Of a DNA stretch of 64,000 bases, positions 30,170 through 39,005 are shown one piece after another (position 1 is the stretch's first letter; every line of letters starts with the position of its first letter). The position numbers and the translations under genes are program-made. The stretch is from Lewinellaceae bacterium. Its GTDB lineage: Bacteria; Bacteroidota; Bacteroidia; Chitinophagales; Saprospiraceae. The stretch covers positions 480,001 through 544,000 of the forward strand of contig JACJYP010000001.1 in NCBI GenBank assembly GCA_020636045.1, written 5' to 3'. Under the pieces are notes generated by a model. The model searched no databases, was not told the DNA's origin, and saw nothing but the letters and a program-made list of their open reading frames with translations.

Positions 30170-32095
30170 TCACTTGCCGCCCAGCTGCGCCGCCTTGTCC
30201 AGATACGGCTTTCCCTTCTCGGGTTGGCCCATATCCTTGTAGGCCAGGCCGATATAATTGAGCAGGGTGACGTTCTCCGGGTCGTATTTCAGCGCTTCTT
30301 CCCATTGTTCGATGGCTGCGGGGAAATTCTTTTTCATGGCCATCACGGCACCGAGATTGCGCCGCGCGTCTACAAATCGCGGATCGGATTTGATCGATTG
30401 ACGGTAGACTTCTTCCGCTTTATCCAGTTGATTGCGAAGAAAATAGATGAAACCCATGTTCGACAACACCTTCGGGTCGCCCGGGCGGTATTGCAGCGAT
30501 TTCTGGTAATCATCAAATGCCTGGTCGTATTTTTTAAGGCGGAAATAGGCCAGGCCGCGGCTGCCGTATGCATCGTGGTATTTGGGGTACAACTCTATCG
30601 CCTTGCTGTAACGTTCAATCCCTTTCAGCACCCAGCTGGAATCAGTCACGGCGCCTGTTTTTTCATCGACGCCTTTTTTGGTCAGCTCCAGTGCCAGATG
30701 ATAGTTGAGTTTGGCGCCTTTCGGTGATTTCTCTATGTCGGCCTTGTACAAGGCTTCGCTATCGAACCAGGCAGGATTTCGGGTTATGGTTTTCGCGGCA
30801 TACAGTACCATGATCAATCCGGCGATTCCCCACAATACAGATCCTTTCCCCCCGGGGTTCCAGATGCTGTCAGTGTCTTTTACCTTCAATAATTTGCAAA
30901 GGAAATATGCCAGTATAAAAGCAAATCCGAGCGATGGCGCATATAACAGGCGCTCGCCGTAGGAGGTACCGATCGTGATCAACACATTGCTGAACAGCGA
31001 AAAAGTGATCAGATAGAACAAGATGGCAAACGAGAGAAAGTGTTTTTTGGGCAAATTGAATAAGGCCCATGCGAACATGCCTGCGTACACCAGAAAACCC
31101 AGCAGGGCCTTCCAGTCCCCAAAGGATACGGGAACCATCTGTTGATATCCCATATCGTGCACCAGGCTGAGTGGCAATACAAGCGTCCATAGATACCTGC
31201 CGCACATCATAAATGCCGATGCGAGGGTATCGGCGCGGCCGGCCTCCACCATGAAATTATCAAGAATGGAAAACGTCTCCTGGGCAGTCTGGGAAGCGAT
31301 CACCTGATAGCGTGCCAGGAGAAAAATAGCGGCCGGGATAAGCATCAGGCCCGATATACGGGCAATACGGCCATCAGGCTGATCGCCGAAAAACCAAAGG
31401 GTCAGCGGAACGATCGCCAGAAAGGTGATGGCACTTTCCTTGGAAAAGATGCCGAGGCCATAGGAAATGACCGAAAGTACCAGCCAGGGGCTGCTGTCGC
31501 GTTCCAGATAACGCCATATGCCGTACAACGAGAGCGTGCAAAACATCAGCGACATGATCTCGTCAAGGCTTTTGATGTTTGCCACTACCTCCGTATGTAC
31601 CGGGTGCGCTATAAACAGCAATACGGCAAGGGCCGTCAGCACAGGTGGATACTTGACCAGGATACGGCGCCAGGTGACCCAAAGCAGCCAGCCCGTAAAT
31701 GCGTAGGCTAAAATGTTGACAAGGTGCCCGACGTAGGGATTATCAGGCGATAATTGCCACTGGATTGCAAAAACCGTCAGGGCAAGCGGGCGGTACAGCG
31801 ACCCGGGGCTGTTCCAGGATCCGTAGCGATATTCTTTTGAAAAGATCAGTCCCAGGTTCTTCAGCCCGCCTTTGACGACCCAGTTTTCCTTGATGCTGGA
31901 AAAGTCGTCGAGGCAATAGCCATGCCCCAGCGTGTTGTAGTACAATACAAAGCCCAGAACAGCCGCTACTGCACCTACGACCCATGCGCCGGGAATCTGC
32001 CTGTGAGCAGGCGACGCAGGCTTTTTCGTTTCAGGTTGTTGTTTTTTTGATTGCTGTACAGGTGGCCTGGATTTGGCTGTTTTCCGCTTTGACAT
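30170..32095 (-). CDS. GT-C-like membrane protein with C-terminal TPRs (TMTC-like)
   Basis: 641 residues. A Lys/Pro-rich cytosolic tail (1-37) is followed by about 10-11 membrane helices up to about 435. The first extracytoplasmic loop carries Asp63-Asp64 (CLDDF), the acidic pair expected in PMT/ArnT-type GT-C glycosyltransferases that use polyprenyl-phosphate sugars. Residues from about 440 to the end are TPRs (for example YPKYHDAYGSRGLAYFRLKK). The overall layout resembles eukaryotic TMTC O-mannosyltransferases and related bacterial proteins. It probably glycosylates exported proteins, but this is inferred from architecture only. CGAAGGTA at 32119-32126 is a weak -7 candidate. Confidence 0.85.
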   Translation of the reverse strand: MSKRKTAKSRPPVQQSKKQQPETKKPASPAHRQIPGAWVVGAVAAVLGFVLYYNTLGHGYCLDDFSSIKENWVVKGGLKNLGLIFSKEYRYGSWNSPGSLYRPLALTVFAIQWQLSPDNPYVGHLVNILAYAFTGWLLWVTWRRILVKYPPVLTALAVLLFIAHPVHTEVVANIKSLDEIMSLMFCTLSLYGIWRYLERDSSPWLVLSVISYGLGIFSKESAITFLAIVPLTLWFFGDQPDGRIARISGLMLIPAAIFLLARYQVIASQTAQETFSILDNFMVEAGRADTLASAFMMCGRYLWTLVLPLSLVHDMGYQQMVPVSFGDWKALLGFLVYAGMFAWALFNLPKKHFLSFAILFYLITFSLFSNVLITIGTSYGERLLYAPSLGFAFILAYFLCKLLKVKDTDSIWNPGGKGSVLWGIAGLIMVLYAAKTITRNPAWFDSEALYKADIEKSPKGAKLNYHLALELTKKGVDEKTGAVTDSSWVLKGIERYSKAIELYPKYHDAYGSRGLAYFRLKKYDQAFDDYQKSLQYRPGDPKVLSNMGFIYFLRNQLDKAEEVYRQSIKSDPRFVDARRNLGAVMAMKKNFPAAIEQWEEALKYDPENVTLLNYIGLAYKDMGQPEKGKPYLDKAAQLGGK

Positions 32096-32145
32096 TTCTT
32101 TTCCGGATATCTTTAGGACGAAGGTAGCGAAAAACGAATTTTCAC

Positions 32146-32871
32146 TCAGCCATACAACTCGTAGTGGATTTGCGTGCGGTCGTAGCCGAGCCGGACGATC
32201 AGGTTGGCAACGGCATCATCGATCATATTGCCCCATCCGCAGATGTAGAAATGAACATCGGGACGCACTTCTTTATATTGCTCCAGGTAGATCTGGTGCA
32301 CGTATCCTTTATAACCCGGCCAGTCGGGCTGCCGCGATAATGCCACATCGTATTTGAAACCCGGCATACTTTTTTCGAGCGCCTCGAACTCGCTCCTGTA
32401 CAGGATGCCCGCTTCTTCGCGCGTGCCGAAGATCAGGTGGATGTTCTTGTGCGGACGCCCGCTTTTTTGCAGATCGTGCAGCATACTGCGGAAAGGCGCC
32501 ACACCCGTGCCGGTGCAAATAAACACAAGGTCCTTATCGATTGTGTCGGGGAGCACAAAGGCGCCGTCCGGACCTTTGAACCGGAGCGCCGATCCGGTGG
32601 AAATATCGTCGAAAAGGTATTTGGTCCCGATGCCGTCTTCCGAGCGGACGATGCAAAATTCGAGCACGTTGGATCCGTCGGGTGCATTGGCGATGGAGTA
32701 ACTGCGCCATCGCTGCTGGCGTTTTTCCCCTACGGGCAGGTCCATGGTCACGAATTGCCCTGCCTTGAACTCAAACGTGCTGATTTCGGGCATTTCCAGC
32801 CAGAACTGCCGCACATTCGGAGCGATGGGTTCCAGTTTTGTGATGTATCCGTTGTACCAGGTGGTCGGCAT
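32146..32871 (-). CDS. Ferredoxin--NAD(P)+ reductase-like flavoenzyme
   Basis: 241-residue soluble FAD-dependent oxidoreductase. The FAD motif RSYSIAN is at 56-62, the nucleotide-binding GTGVAPFRS at 121-129, and the C-terminal CGWGNMIDDA segment is the usual NAD(P)H-side loop. There is no 2Fe-2S domain, so it needs a separate electron partner (ferredoxin, flavodoxin or a hydroxylase). It may be a component of a multi-gene oxygenase or a general Fpr; neighbours do not decide. No signal peptide. Confidence 0.9.
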   Translation of the reverse strand: MPTTWYNGYITKLEPIAPNVRQFWLEMPEISTFEFKAGQFVTMDLPVGEKRQQRWRSYSIANAPDGSNVLEFCIVRSEDGIGTKYLFDDISTGSALRFKGPDGAFVLPDTIDKDLVFICTGTGVAPFRSMLHDLQKSGRPHKNIHLIFGTREEAGILYRSEFEALEKSMPGFKYDVALSRQPDWPGYKGYVHQIYLEQYKEVRPDVHFYICGWGNMIDDAVANLIVRLGYDRTQIHYELYG

Positions 32872-32960
32872 CTATTTGTTTTGTCATGCATAACAACGAA
32901 GCGAACGGGCGGTTTAAAATAAGAACGTGTTCGGGATTTTATGCAAGAGACTTTCCTAAC

Positions 32961-32995
32961 AAAAAAGGCCGACGGAGAAACATCCTCCGTCGGCC
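32961..32995 (-). terminator. Terminator of the DUF4197 gene
   Basis: Perfect 11-bp stem ggccgacggag (32967-32977) with ctccgtcggcc (32985-32995). On the minus strand it is followed by six T (plus-strand aaaaaa at 32961-32966), directly downstream of the DUF4197 stop. Confidence 0.9.
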
Positions 32996-33024
32996 CTGAT
33001 AATGGCAAATGTGTATTTACAGGA

Positions 33025-33753
33025 TCACTTTTTGTCCTGCTTTGCAAAAACCTTTTTCATGAGATCAGAATTGCGCTGACCGACATCCGTACGGATGCCT
33101 TTTTCTTTCTTTTCTACTAAACTGAACATACCGCCAAGCGCTTTGGTGGTGACGTGGTCGTCGAGTTCGGGGTTGGTTTGCGTAACCAGCGGCAACTTAT
33201 TATAGGCATTCACTGCGTTGCGCCAGTACTCGCGGGCGTTCACCTTATCGAGCGATTCCTGAATGACGGGTTTGAATTCGTCGTACAGGGCCTGGTAGGT
33301 CGTTTTTTCAAGATAACGTGTGGCAGCATCCTGATCGCCCATCAGGATATTCATGGCATCCTTGAAGGTCAGTTTTTTGATGGCCGATACAAAAATCGGT
33401 TTAGCACGGGTAGCCGCATCTTCGGCGGCGCGGTTCATGCGCTCCGTCAGGTCCGATTCCAGGTTGGTGAATCCGGGTACGGTCTTGAGTTTTCCGATCA
33501 CTTTTTGCGCCTCTTCGGGCACGAGGATCTTGTACGGGCTTTTGAAATAGCCGTCTTTGGCGGAAAGAAAGTCTACTGCTTCGCCGATGCCGGCATTCAG
33601 CGCTTCTTTCAGACCGTTCCCCGCCTCTTCCTGCGTCAGGGCGCCGTCCTTGAGTCCGAGTTTTTTTTCCGCTTTTTTTATGAGGCCGTCCAGTTGGGCC
33701 TCTGCAAACTGTACGCTGAACAGGGTCAGCAGCAGAAGTAATGTTTTCTTCAT
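33025..33753 (-). CDS. DUF4197 secreted protein
   Basis: 242 residues from MKKTLLLLLTLF (33753); Met at 33762 is a close alternative, and the longer frame to 33885 runs into the candidate origin region. The signal peptide ends near AEA. The mature protein is helical, with GNGLKEALNAGIGEAVDFLS and the KAMNILMG-like segment FKDAMNILMGDQDAATRYLE, diagnostic of DUF4197. It is periplasmic, of unknown function. A strong terminator follows. Its 5' side is the 790-bp non-coding region described as the candidate origin. Confidence 0.9.
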   Translation of the reverse strand: MKKTLLLLLTLFSVQFAEAQLDGLIKKAEKKLGLKDGALTQEEAGNGLKEALNAGIGEAVDFLSAKDGYFKSPYKILVPEEAQKVIGKLKTVPGFTNLESDLTERMNRAAEDAATRAKPIFVSAIKKLTFKDAMNILMGDQDAATRYLEKTTYQALYDEFKPVIQESLDKVNAREYWRNAVNAYNKLPLVTQTNPELDDHVTTKALGGMFSLVEKKEKGIRTDVGQRNSDLMKKVFAKQDKK

Positions 33754-33849
33754 TGTATTCATGTGTTTAGAATGTTCAGCCTTTAAAACGCAATACCATT
33801 TCAAAAGGCTACGGCCGGGTACCGGGATTAGGGATTTTTTAACAGCAGC

Positions 33850-34410
33850 CCGGTTTGTGGAAAAAGAGCACGCAAAGGTGAACACGTTGCCGTAATTGTT
33901 TTAACATTTCCGATATAAAAAACATAAATCGCTATCACGCGCCGAATCATATTGCGATCTTCAAAAGCAAAAATCTGCAAGCGACTCATTTTGTGGTAAT
34001 TGTTTCAGAAAACATATTGTTTGATCAATTTATAAACAGTATAATAAATTATTATATAAAATATATTGAAAATAAAAAACTTACAGCTGGGGTTGGACGC
34101 AGTGTTCTTGTGTATAAGTTTCCGCTTTCTCCACGGCATTCCACAATCCGGCAGCATTGTACACACAGCCTGTCCGGCACTCGCTCCGGTATGTGGAGAT
34201 CCACCTGTATCGCACACAGGCATTCACATTTTCAAAGGCCGTGAAAAGTCAAACACCCGGTTTTTCAACAATTTCGGTTCGGCATGTGGAAAACAGTACA
34301 ATTCCATGATTTTAAAGACCTGTTTTCGTGGATAACATGTGCATGAAACGGGTAACTATTCTTAACGAAAGGCAGGTGCTTTTCAGTTACGCGGTTTTCC
34401 ACAAACTAAC
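33850..34410. other. Candidate chromosomal replication origin (oriC): DnaA-box cluster plus AT-rich element
   Basis: Lies within the 790-bp gap between DUF4197 (minus) and ctaA (plus). Four 9-mers fit TTWTNCACA exactly on either strand: tgtggaaaa 33856-33864, tgtgtataa 34109-34117, tgtggaaaa 34285-34293 and ttttccaca 34395-34403. Two more have one mismatch: cgtggataa 34327-34335 and tgtgcatga 34338-34346. Between the first two boxes, 34021-34080 has only 6 G/C in 60 bases, suited to be the unwinding element. At random about 0.03 exact matches are expected in 560 bp (equal base use assumed). dnaA itself is not in the window, which is common in Bacteroidota. The ORFs here are not credible. Confidence 0.55.
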
Positions 34411-34504
34411 AGTACTGATGATGGCCGCAGGCGAATGAAATTTATACTTATTAAAATCTATTAAGGGTAATAGAGATGGGGAAAAGTATTCGGACCGGAG
34501 GCCC

Positions 34505-34512
34505 TACTTTTG
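34505..34512 (+). promoter_or_regulatory. -7 promoter element for ctaA
   Basis: TACTTTTG, an exact TAnnTTTG match, 32 bp before the ATG at 34544 and at the right edge of the candidate origin. Confidence 0.45.
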
Positions 34513-34543
34513 TTTTGTTTTTAAAACAGGGCAAGATTGATAT

Positions 34544-35647
34544 ATGGATTGGAAACTACGTTTTACAGATGAAGCACAAGTTGGCCTGGCAGTCAAGGCC
34601 TGGCTGATCACGGGGCTTGTCATGATCTTTATGCAAATTGTCATCGGCGGAGTTACCCGGCTGACGGGCAGCGGGTTGAGCATTACGCGCTGGGAGGTGG
34701 TGAAAGGAAGTGTTCCTCCCCTTAGCGAAGCAAAGTGGGAATCGGAATTCGAATTGTACAAACAGACTCCTCAATACCACAAGATCAACAAGGGTATGAC
34801 GCTGGGAGAATTCAAGTTCATCTATTTCTGGGAATATTTTCACCGCCTGTGGGCCCGCCTGATGGGTTTGGTATTTCTTTTTCCTTTTTTATGGTTCGTA
34901 TGGAAGGGAATGTTGTCGAGGCGTTTGTTGCCCCGCCTGATCGTGGTGGTGCTGCTGGCAGGGCTTGAGGGGTTTTTCGGTTGGATCATGGTGCATAGCG
35001 GCCTGATCAATCGCCCCTGGGTAAATGCATACAACCTTACGCTGCACCTGTGTATGGGGCTGCTCATTTTCGGATATCTGCTCTGGACCACCTTTATTGC
35101 ATACCAACCCAATCCCGAACCAGTATCTAGAGGTCAGGAGATGCGTCGTTTTGCATGGGCAGTGGTTGCCGTTGCTTTTTTCCAGATTGCCCTGGGCGCG
35201 ATGATGTCCGGATCCAAAGCCGGCCTGTTTTATCCCACCTGGCCCGACATGAAAGGAGAATACCTGCCGGCTGTTTTGCTCGACGGATCCGCCTGGCATT
35301 TGGAAAATTTTCTCAACTACGATACCAATCCGTTCATGCCGGCACTGATCCAGTTTTTGCACCGGAATACGGCATATATTCTGACTATTTTGGCGATGTA
35401 TTTTGTCTGGCGTGCGCGCAAAACAGAAGCGCCTTTGCTGAGAAAAGGCAATGTGGCTTTGGTTGCCATGCTGTTGCTGCAAGTGCTGCTGGGTATTTTA
35501 ACGCTGATCAACGGCAAATCCATGATACCGGTTACCCTGGGGGTGATGCACCAGGCCGGCGCGGTCATTTTGTTCGGCGTTCTGCTGTTTGTTACATACC
35601 AATGTTCCGGTAAGCGGCGTTTGGCAAGTAGCGTATCGGACCGGTAA
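34544..35647 (+). CDS. ctaA: Heme A synthase (COX15/CtaA family)
   Basis: 367-residue inner-membrane protein with about eight TM helices that oxidises the C8 methyl of heme O to the formyl of heme A for aa3/caa3-type oxidases. Conserved blocks are IGGVTRLTGSGLSITRWEVV (about 30-49), the FWEYFHRLWARLMG helix with its heme-ligand His, GWIMVHSGL, and FLHRNTAYIL in the second half, giving paired histidines. Length fits the alphaproteobacterial/COX15 type. It indicates an aerobic heme-copper terminal oxidase. Apparently monocistronic. Confidence 0.95.
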   Translation: MDWKLRFTDEAQVGLAVKAWLITGLVMIFMQIVIGGVTRLTGSGLSITRWEVVKGSVPPLSEAKWESEFELYKQTPQYHKINKGMTLGEFKFIYFWEYFHRLWARLMGLVFLFPFLWFVWKGMLSRRLLPRLIVVVLLAGLEGFFGWIMVHSGLINRPWVNAYNLTLHLCMGLLIFGYLLWTTFIAYQPNPEPVSRGQEMRRFAWAVVAVAFFQIALGAMMSGSKAGLFYPTWPDMKGEYLPAVLLDGSAWHLENFLNYDTNPFMPALIQFLHRNTAYILTILAMYFVWRARKTEAPLLRKGNVALVAMLLLQVLLGILTLINGKSMIPVTLGVMHQAGAVILFGVLLFVTYQCSGKRRLASSVSDR

Positions 35648-35810
35648 GCAAACCGGCGAGGCCCTTATTTTTTGTAAAATGACCGAAAGTCCGTACTTTC
35701 AGGGACCGCAAATAAATTTCAGCGGCAACATACTCCAATTTTCACGCGAAGCCATTAGGTTTACCGCTTGGTGAGGCCGGTTGCGTTGACCGGTTTTTCC
35801 TATTTTTGCT

Positions 35811-35818
35811 CATCTATA
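35811..35818 (+). promoter_or_regulatory. -7 promoter element for the alpha/beta hydrolase
   Basis: TATTTTTG, exact TAnnTTTG match, 15 bp before the ATG at 35833. Confidence 0.45.
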
Positions 35819-35832
35819 CCTGAATTCGGCGC

Positions 35833-36618
35833 ATGGATATTCCTATAAAAGAAGAAAACAGTTTTCGTTTTATTGAATCAGGAGCGGGCAGCAGCGGCGA
35901 AACCCTGCTTCTCCTGCACGGTCTTTTCGGCGCACTCAGCAATTTCGAGGGTATCATCAAGCGGTTTTCCGGCCAGTACAACGTAGTTGTGCCGATCCTG
36001 CCGATCTACGAAATGCCGATCTTTCAGGTGTCCGTGATGGGGCTGGTCGACTTTGTTACAAAATTTGTCAATTACAGGGGATACGATAAAGTACACCTGC
36101 TTGGAAACTCACTGGGCGGGCACATCGCGCTTTTGTATGCGCTGGCGCATCCCGAGCATATTGCTTCGATCACCCTGACGGGGAGCTCGGGGCTTTTCGA
36201 AAGCGCATTCGGAACGGCTTTCCCAAAGCGGGGCGATTACGAATACATCAAAAAGAAAACGGAAGATACTTTTTACAGCCCTGAAGTGGCTTCAAAAGAA
36301 CTGGTCGACGAAGTGTTTGGGATCGTCAACGACCGGAATAAAGCGATACGGGTCGTGGCAACCGCCAAATCGGCCGTGCGCCACAATCTCGGCGACAAAC
36401 TGCACAAGATAAAAGCCCCCGCGCTCCTGATCTGGGGCAAGCAGGACAATGTGACTCCGGCATTCGTCGGGGAGAAGTTTCACGAACTGATCGAAAATTC
36501 CCGGTTGTTTTTCCTCGATGAATGCGGCCATGCGCCCATGATGGAAAAGCCCGATGAATTCAACACGATTCTGGAAAACTTCCTTCAGGAAGTGATTACG
36601 GAAAAAGTAGAAGCCTGA
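35833..36618 (+). CDS. Alpha/beta-fold hydrolase
   Basis: 261-residue soluble hydrolase. The nucleophile elbow GNSLGG has Ser93, the oxyanion stretch LLHGLFG is at about 27-33, and the remaining triad is Asp205 (WGKQDNVTP) and His233 (DECGHAPMME). The cap domain is short. It is of the general MhpC/BioH-like group; an ester or C-C bond substrate cannot be told apart from sequence. It has no signal peptide. It converges on nadB with a 2-bp gap and no terminator between them. Confidence 0.9.
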   Translation: MDIPIKEENSFRFIESGAGSSGETLLLLHGLFGALSNFEGIIKRFSGQYNVVVPILPIYEMPIFQVSVMGLVDFVTKFVNYRGYDKVHLLGNSLGGHIALLYALAHPEHIASITLTGSSGLFESAFGTAFPKRGDYEYIKKKTEDTFYSPEVASKELVDEVFGIVNDRNKAIRVVATAKSAVRHNLGDKLHKIKAPALLIWGKQDNVTPAFVGEKFHELIENSRLFFLDECGHAPMMEKPDEFNTILENFLQEVITEKVEA

Positions 36619-36620
36619 AA

Positions 36621-38231
36621 CTACAATACCGAATATTCCACAAATGGAAGTTTGTCCGGGTAGTCTGTGGTGAAGTGCAACCCCCGGCTTTCCCGCCTGT
36701 GCGATGCAGCGCGGGTGATCAGGTATGCGATCGTGATCAGGTTGCGCAGTTCCATCAGTTGAGGGCTCACCGCAGTCGTTTTATACAGATCTTCCGTTTC
36801 CTGATAAAGAAGGTAGAGGCGATCGAGTGCGCGTTTCAGACGAATATTCGAACGCACAATGCCCACGTAATAGGACATGATGTCCTTCAACTCCTTCATA
36901 CTCTGGGTTATAAGTACCATCTCATTGGGCGAGGTGGTGCCTTCTGCATTCCAGTCGGGAATGCCTTCCTGAAAATCCCAGTGTTCCATTTTTCCCTGTA
37001 TGTCGCGATGAATACGGTCTGCGAAGACCATCGCCTCCAGCAATGAATTGGAGGCAAGGCGGTTGGCGCCGTGCAGACCGGTAGACGAGCACTCCCCTGC
37101 TGCATAAAGCCTGTGTATACTGCTGCTTCCAAATGCATCTACTTTGATGCCACCGCACATATAGTGGCAGGCGGGCACGACGGGGATCATGTCTTTCATA
37201 GGGTCGATACCGACGCTCAGGCATTTGTCGTATATGGTAGGAAAATGCGCGACAAAACCTTCTTTGTCGAGGTGACGGCAGTCGAGGTACATGCATTCCG
37301 TACCGCGTTTTTTCATTTCCGAGTCAATGGCGCGCGCGACGATGTCGCGCGGTGCAAGTGACAGGCGCGGGTCGTAGTGTTGCATAAACTCTTCACCTTC
37401 AGCCGTTTTGAGAATAGCGCCGAATCCCCGTACGGCTTCCGAAACCAGAAATGAAGGATTTTCACCGGCGGGGTTGTATAACGACGTCGGGTGAAACTGC
37501 ATGAATTCCATATTTTCCACCCGGCCTTTGGCGCGGTAGGTCATGGCGACGCCGTCGCCGGTAGCGATCACCGGATTGGTGGTGGATTTGTACACCTGGC
37601 CGCCGCCGCCGGTGCACAGGATCGTGACGCGGGAAAGCAGGGTATCGATCTCGCCGTTTTCCTTGTTCAGCGCATAACATCCATAACATTCAATACCGGG
37701 GGTTACGCGGATGACCATCCTGCCCAGGTGATGTTGGGTGATCAGGTCGAGTGCAAAATAGTGCTCCAGTACTTTGATGTTGGGATATTTATCTGCCTCC
37801 TCCATCAGTGTACGTTGTATTTCCCAGCCGGTGAGGTCTTTGTAGTGGAGTATGCGGTGTTCCGAGTGGCCGCCTTCACGGGCGAGATCGTATTCCGGAG
37901 AATCTTTTTCCTTATCGAAACGCGCACCCCAGCCGATGATCTCGCGCACCCGCTCCGGGCCTTCTTCCACCACAATGCGCACGATATCCTCATTACAAAG
38001 CCCGTCGCCGGCATCGAGGGTATCGGCAATGTGTTTTTCAAAAGTATCGTGCGCCTCATCCCATACGGCAGCGACTCCCCCTTGTGCATAGCGGGTGTTG
38101 CTTTCGCCCTCTACGGTTTTGGTAAGGATCAGGATGTTTTTGTCGGGATATTGCCTTGCGGCTTTGATGGAGAAGGTCAGGCCGGCAATGCCGGAGCCCA
38201 GTACGAGGATATCGGTCTTGATACGTGCCAT
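36621..38231 (-). CDS. nadB: L-aspartate oxidase
   Basis: 536-residue flavoprotein that oxidises L-aspartate to iminoaspartate, the first step of de novo NAD synthesis (partner NadA makes quinolinate). The N-terminal dinucleotide motif is LGSGIAGLTF (about 11-20). The NTRYAQGGVAAVW block, EGGHSEHRILHYKD and HYMCGGIKVDAFG are hallmarks of the succinate dehydrogenase/fumarate reductase flavoprotein family and separate NadB from SdhA by the short C-terminus. nadA and nadC are not nearby. Single gene, convergent with the hydrolase gene. Confidence 0.95.
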   Translation of the reverse strand: MARIKTDILVLGSGIAGLTFSIKAARQYPDKNILILTKTVEGESNTRYAQGGVAAVWDEAHDTFEKHIADTLDAGDGLCNEDIVRIVVEEGPERVREIIGWGARFDKEKDSPEYDLAREGGHSEHRILHYKDLTGWEIQRTLMEEADKYPNIKVLEHYFALDLITQHHLGRMVIRVTPGIECYGCYALNKENGEIDTLLSRVTILCTGGGGQVYKSTTNPVIATGDGVAMTYRAKGRVENMEFMQFHPTSLYNPAGENPSFLVSEAVRGFGAILKTAEGEEFMQHYDPRLSLAPRDIVARAIDSEMKKRGTECMYLDCRHLDKEGFVAHFPTIYDKCLSVGIDPMKDMIPVVPACHYMCGGIKVDAFGSSSIHRLYAAGECSSTGLHGANRLASNSLLEAMVFADRIHRDIQGKMEHWDFQEGIPDWNAEGTTSPNEMVLITQSMKELKDIMSYYVGIVRSNIRLKRALDRLYLLYQETEDLYKTTAVSPQLMELRNLITIAYLITRAASHRRESRGLHFTTDYPDKLPFVEYSVL

Positions 38232-38270
38232 GAGCGATCAAATTCAGGCGGTCATAAGATTTGTACAAAA

Positions 38271-38310
38271 AAACAACAGCGGGGTGGCTTGGTTGATAGC
38301 CACCCCGCTG
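38271..38310 (-). terminator. Terminator of the outer-membrane barrel gene
   Basis: Perfect 13-bp stem cagcggggtggct (38277-38289) and agccaccccgctg (38298-38310). On the minus strand it is followed by a T-rich tract. It lies downstream of the 38355 gene and upstream of nadB. Confidence 0.9.
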
Positions 38311-38354
38311 CAATATTCATCATTGGCCCCGAAGACCAGAAACATTTCTGTGTA

Positions 38355-38969
38355 TCAGTTGATAAACATATAGGCTGCCGTAAGGGTAATGCCCCAGTTT
38401 CGAGGTTCTGAAAATGTGGAACCATCGGCCAAAAAACTCGTGAGGCTTTGCTGAAAACGTACATGCACGCCAATATTCCCGAGGTCGATGCCTGTACCAA
38501 AGTGAAATCCGAATTCTCCTTTGTTATATTGATCGTCCAGTACAGTAATGGACGTGCCGTCTACTTTGAAAGCGTCGCTGAGCAGGTAGGCAGCCTGGAT
38601 ACCCGCATGGGCATCGATAATCCCCATGAACTCAAAATCGAGTGATACCGGCAGTTCGATATAATTCAACCGGATCTTTCCTTCGGAGTCTTCGCCATTA
38701 TCATCGGTCAACTTTAAAGAAGCCCCTTTCATATTGAACAACAGTTCCGGCCGGATAGATGCTTTGTGCGAAAGCGGAATTTTCATAAAAGCGCCTCCGA
38801 CAACGCCTACCCTGCCGCCTTCTTTTTCCAGTTCCAGGTTATTGAAGCTGGCAAAATGCACACCTCCGGTAAGTCCCCATTTGAACTCTCCGAAATTGGA
38901 TTGTGCCGGTAAAAAAGACACTGTGGCCATCATCAGCATGACAGATGCCACGAATTGGAGTGTTTTCAT
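38355..38969 (-). CDS. PorT-type outer-membrane beta-barrel protein
   Basis: 204 residues. The signal peptide MKTLQFVASVMLMMATVSFL ends near AQS. The rest alternates hydrophobic and polar residues in eight or so beta strands, with the opening FKWGLTGGVHFASF and the ending WGITLTAAYMFIN, an aromatic-terminated last strand typical of Bam-inserted barrels. It matches the outer membrane protein beta-barrel 2 group (PF13568) that includes PorT, but this group is large and a specific secretion role cannot be claimed. Monocistronic with its own terminator. Confidence 0.88.
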   Translation of the reverse strand: MKTLQFVASVMLMMATVSFLPAQSNFGEFKWGLTGGVHFASFNNLELEKEGGRVGVVGGAFMKIPLSHKASIRPELLFNMKGASLKLTDDNGEDSEGKIRLNYIELPVSLDFEFMGIIDAHAGIQAAYLLSDAFKVDGTSITVLDDQYNKGEFGFHFGTGIDLGNIGVHVRFQQSLTSFLADGSTFSEPRNWGITLTAAYMFIN

Positions 38970-39005
38970 GATCCGTATGTTTTAACTGAATATTCAGGCG
39001 GGCCG

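Noticed and set aside
33993..34335. Small ORFs of 70-90 codons in the 34-kb intergenic region
   Set aside because: No family similarity, no promoter or start context, and they cover the AT-rich element and DnaA-box cluster.
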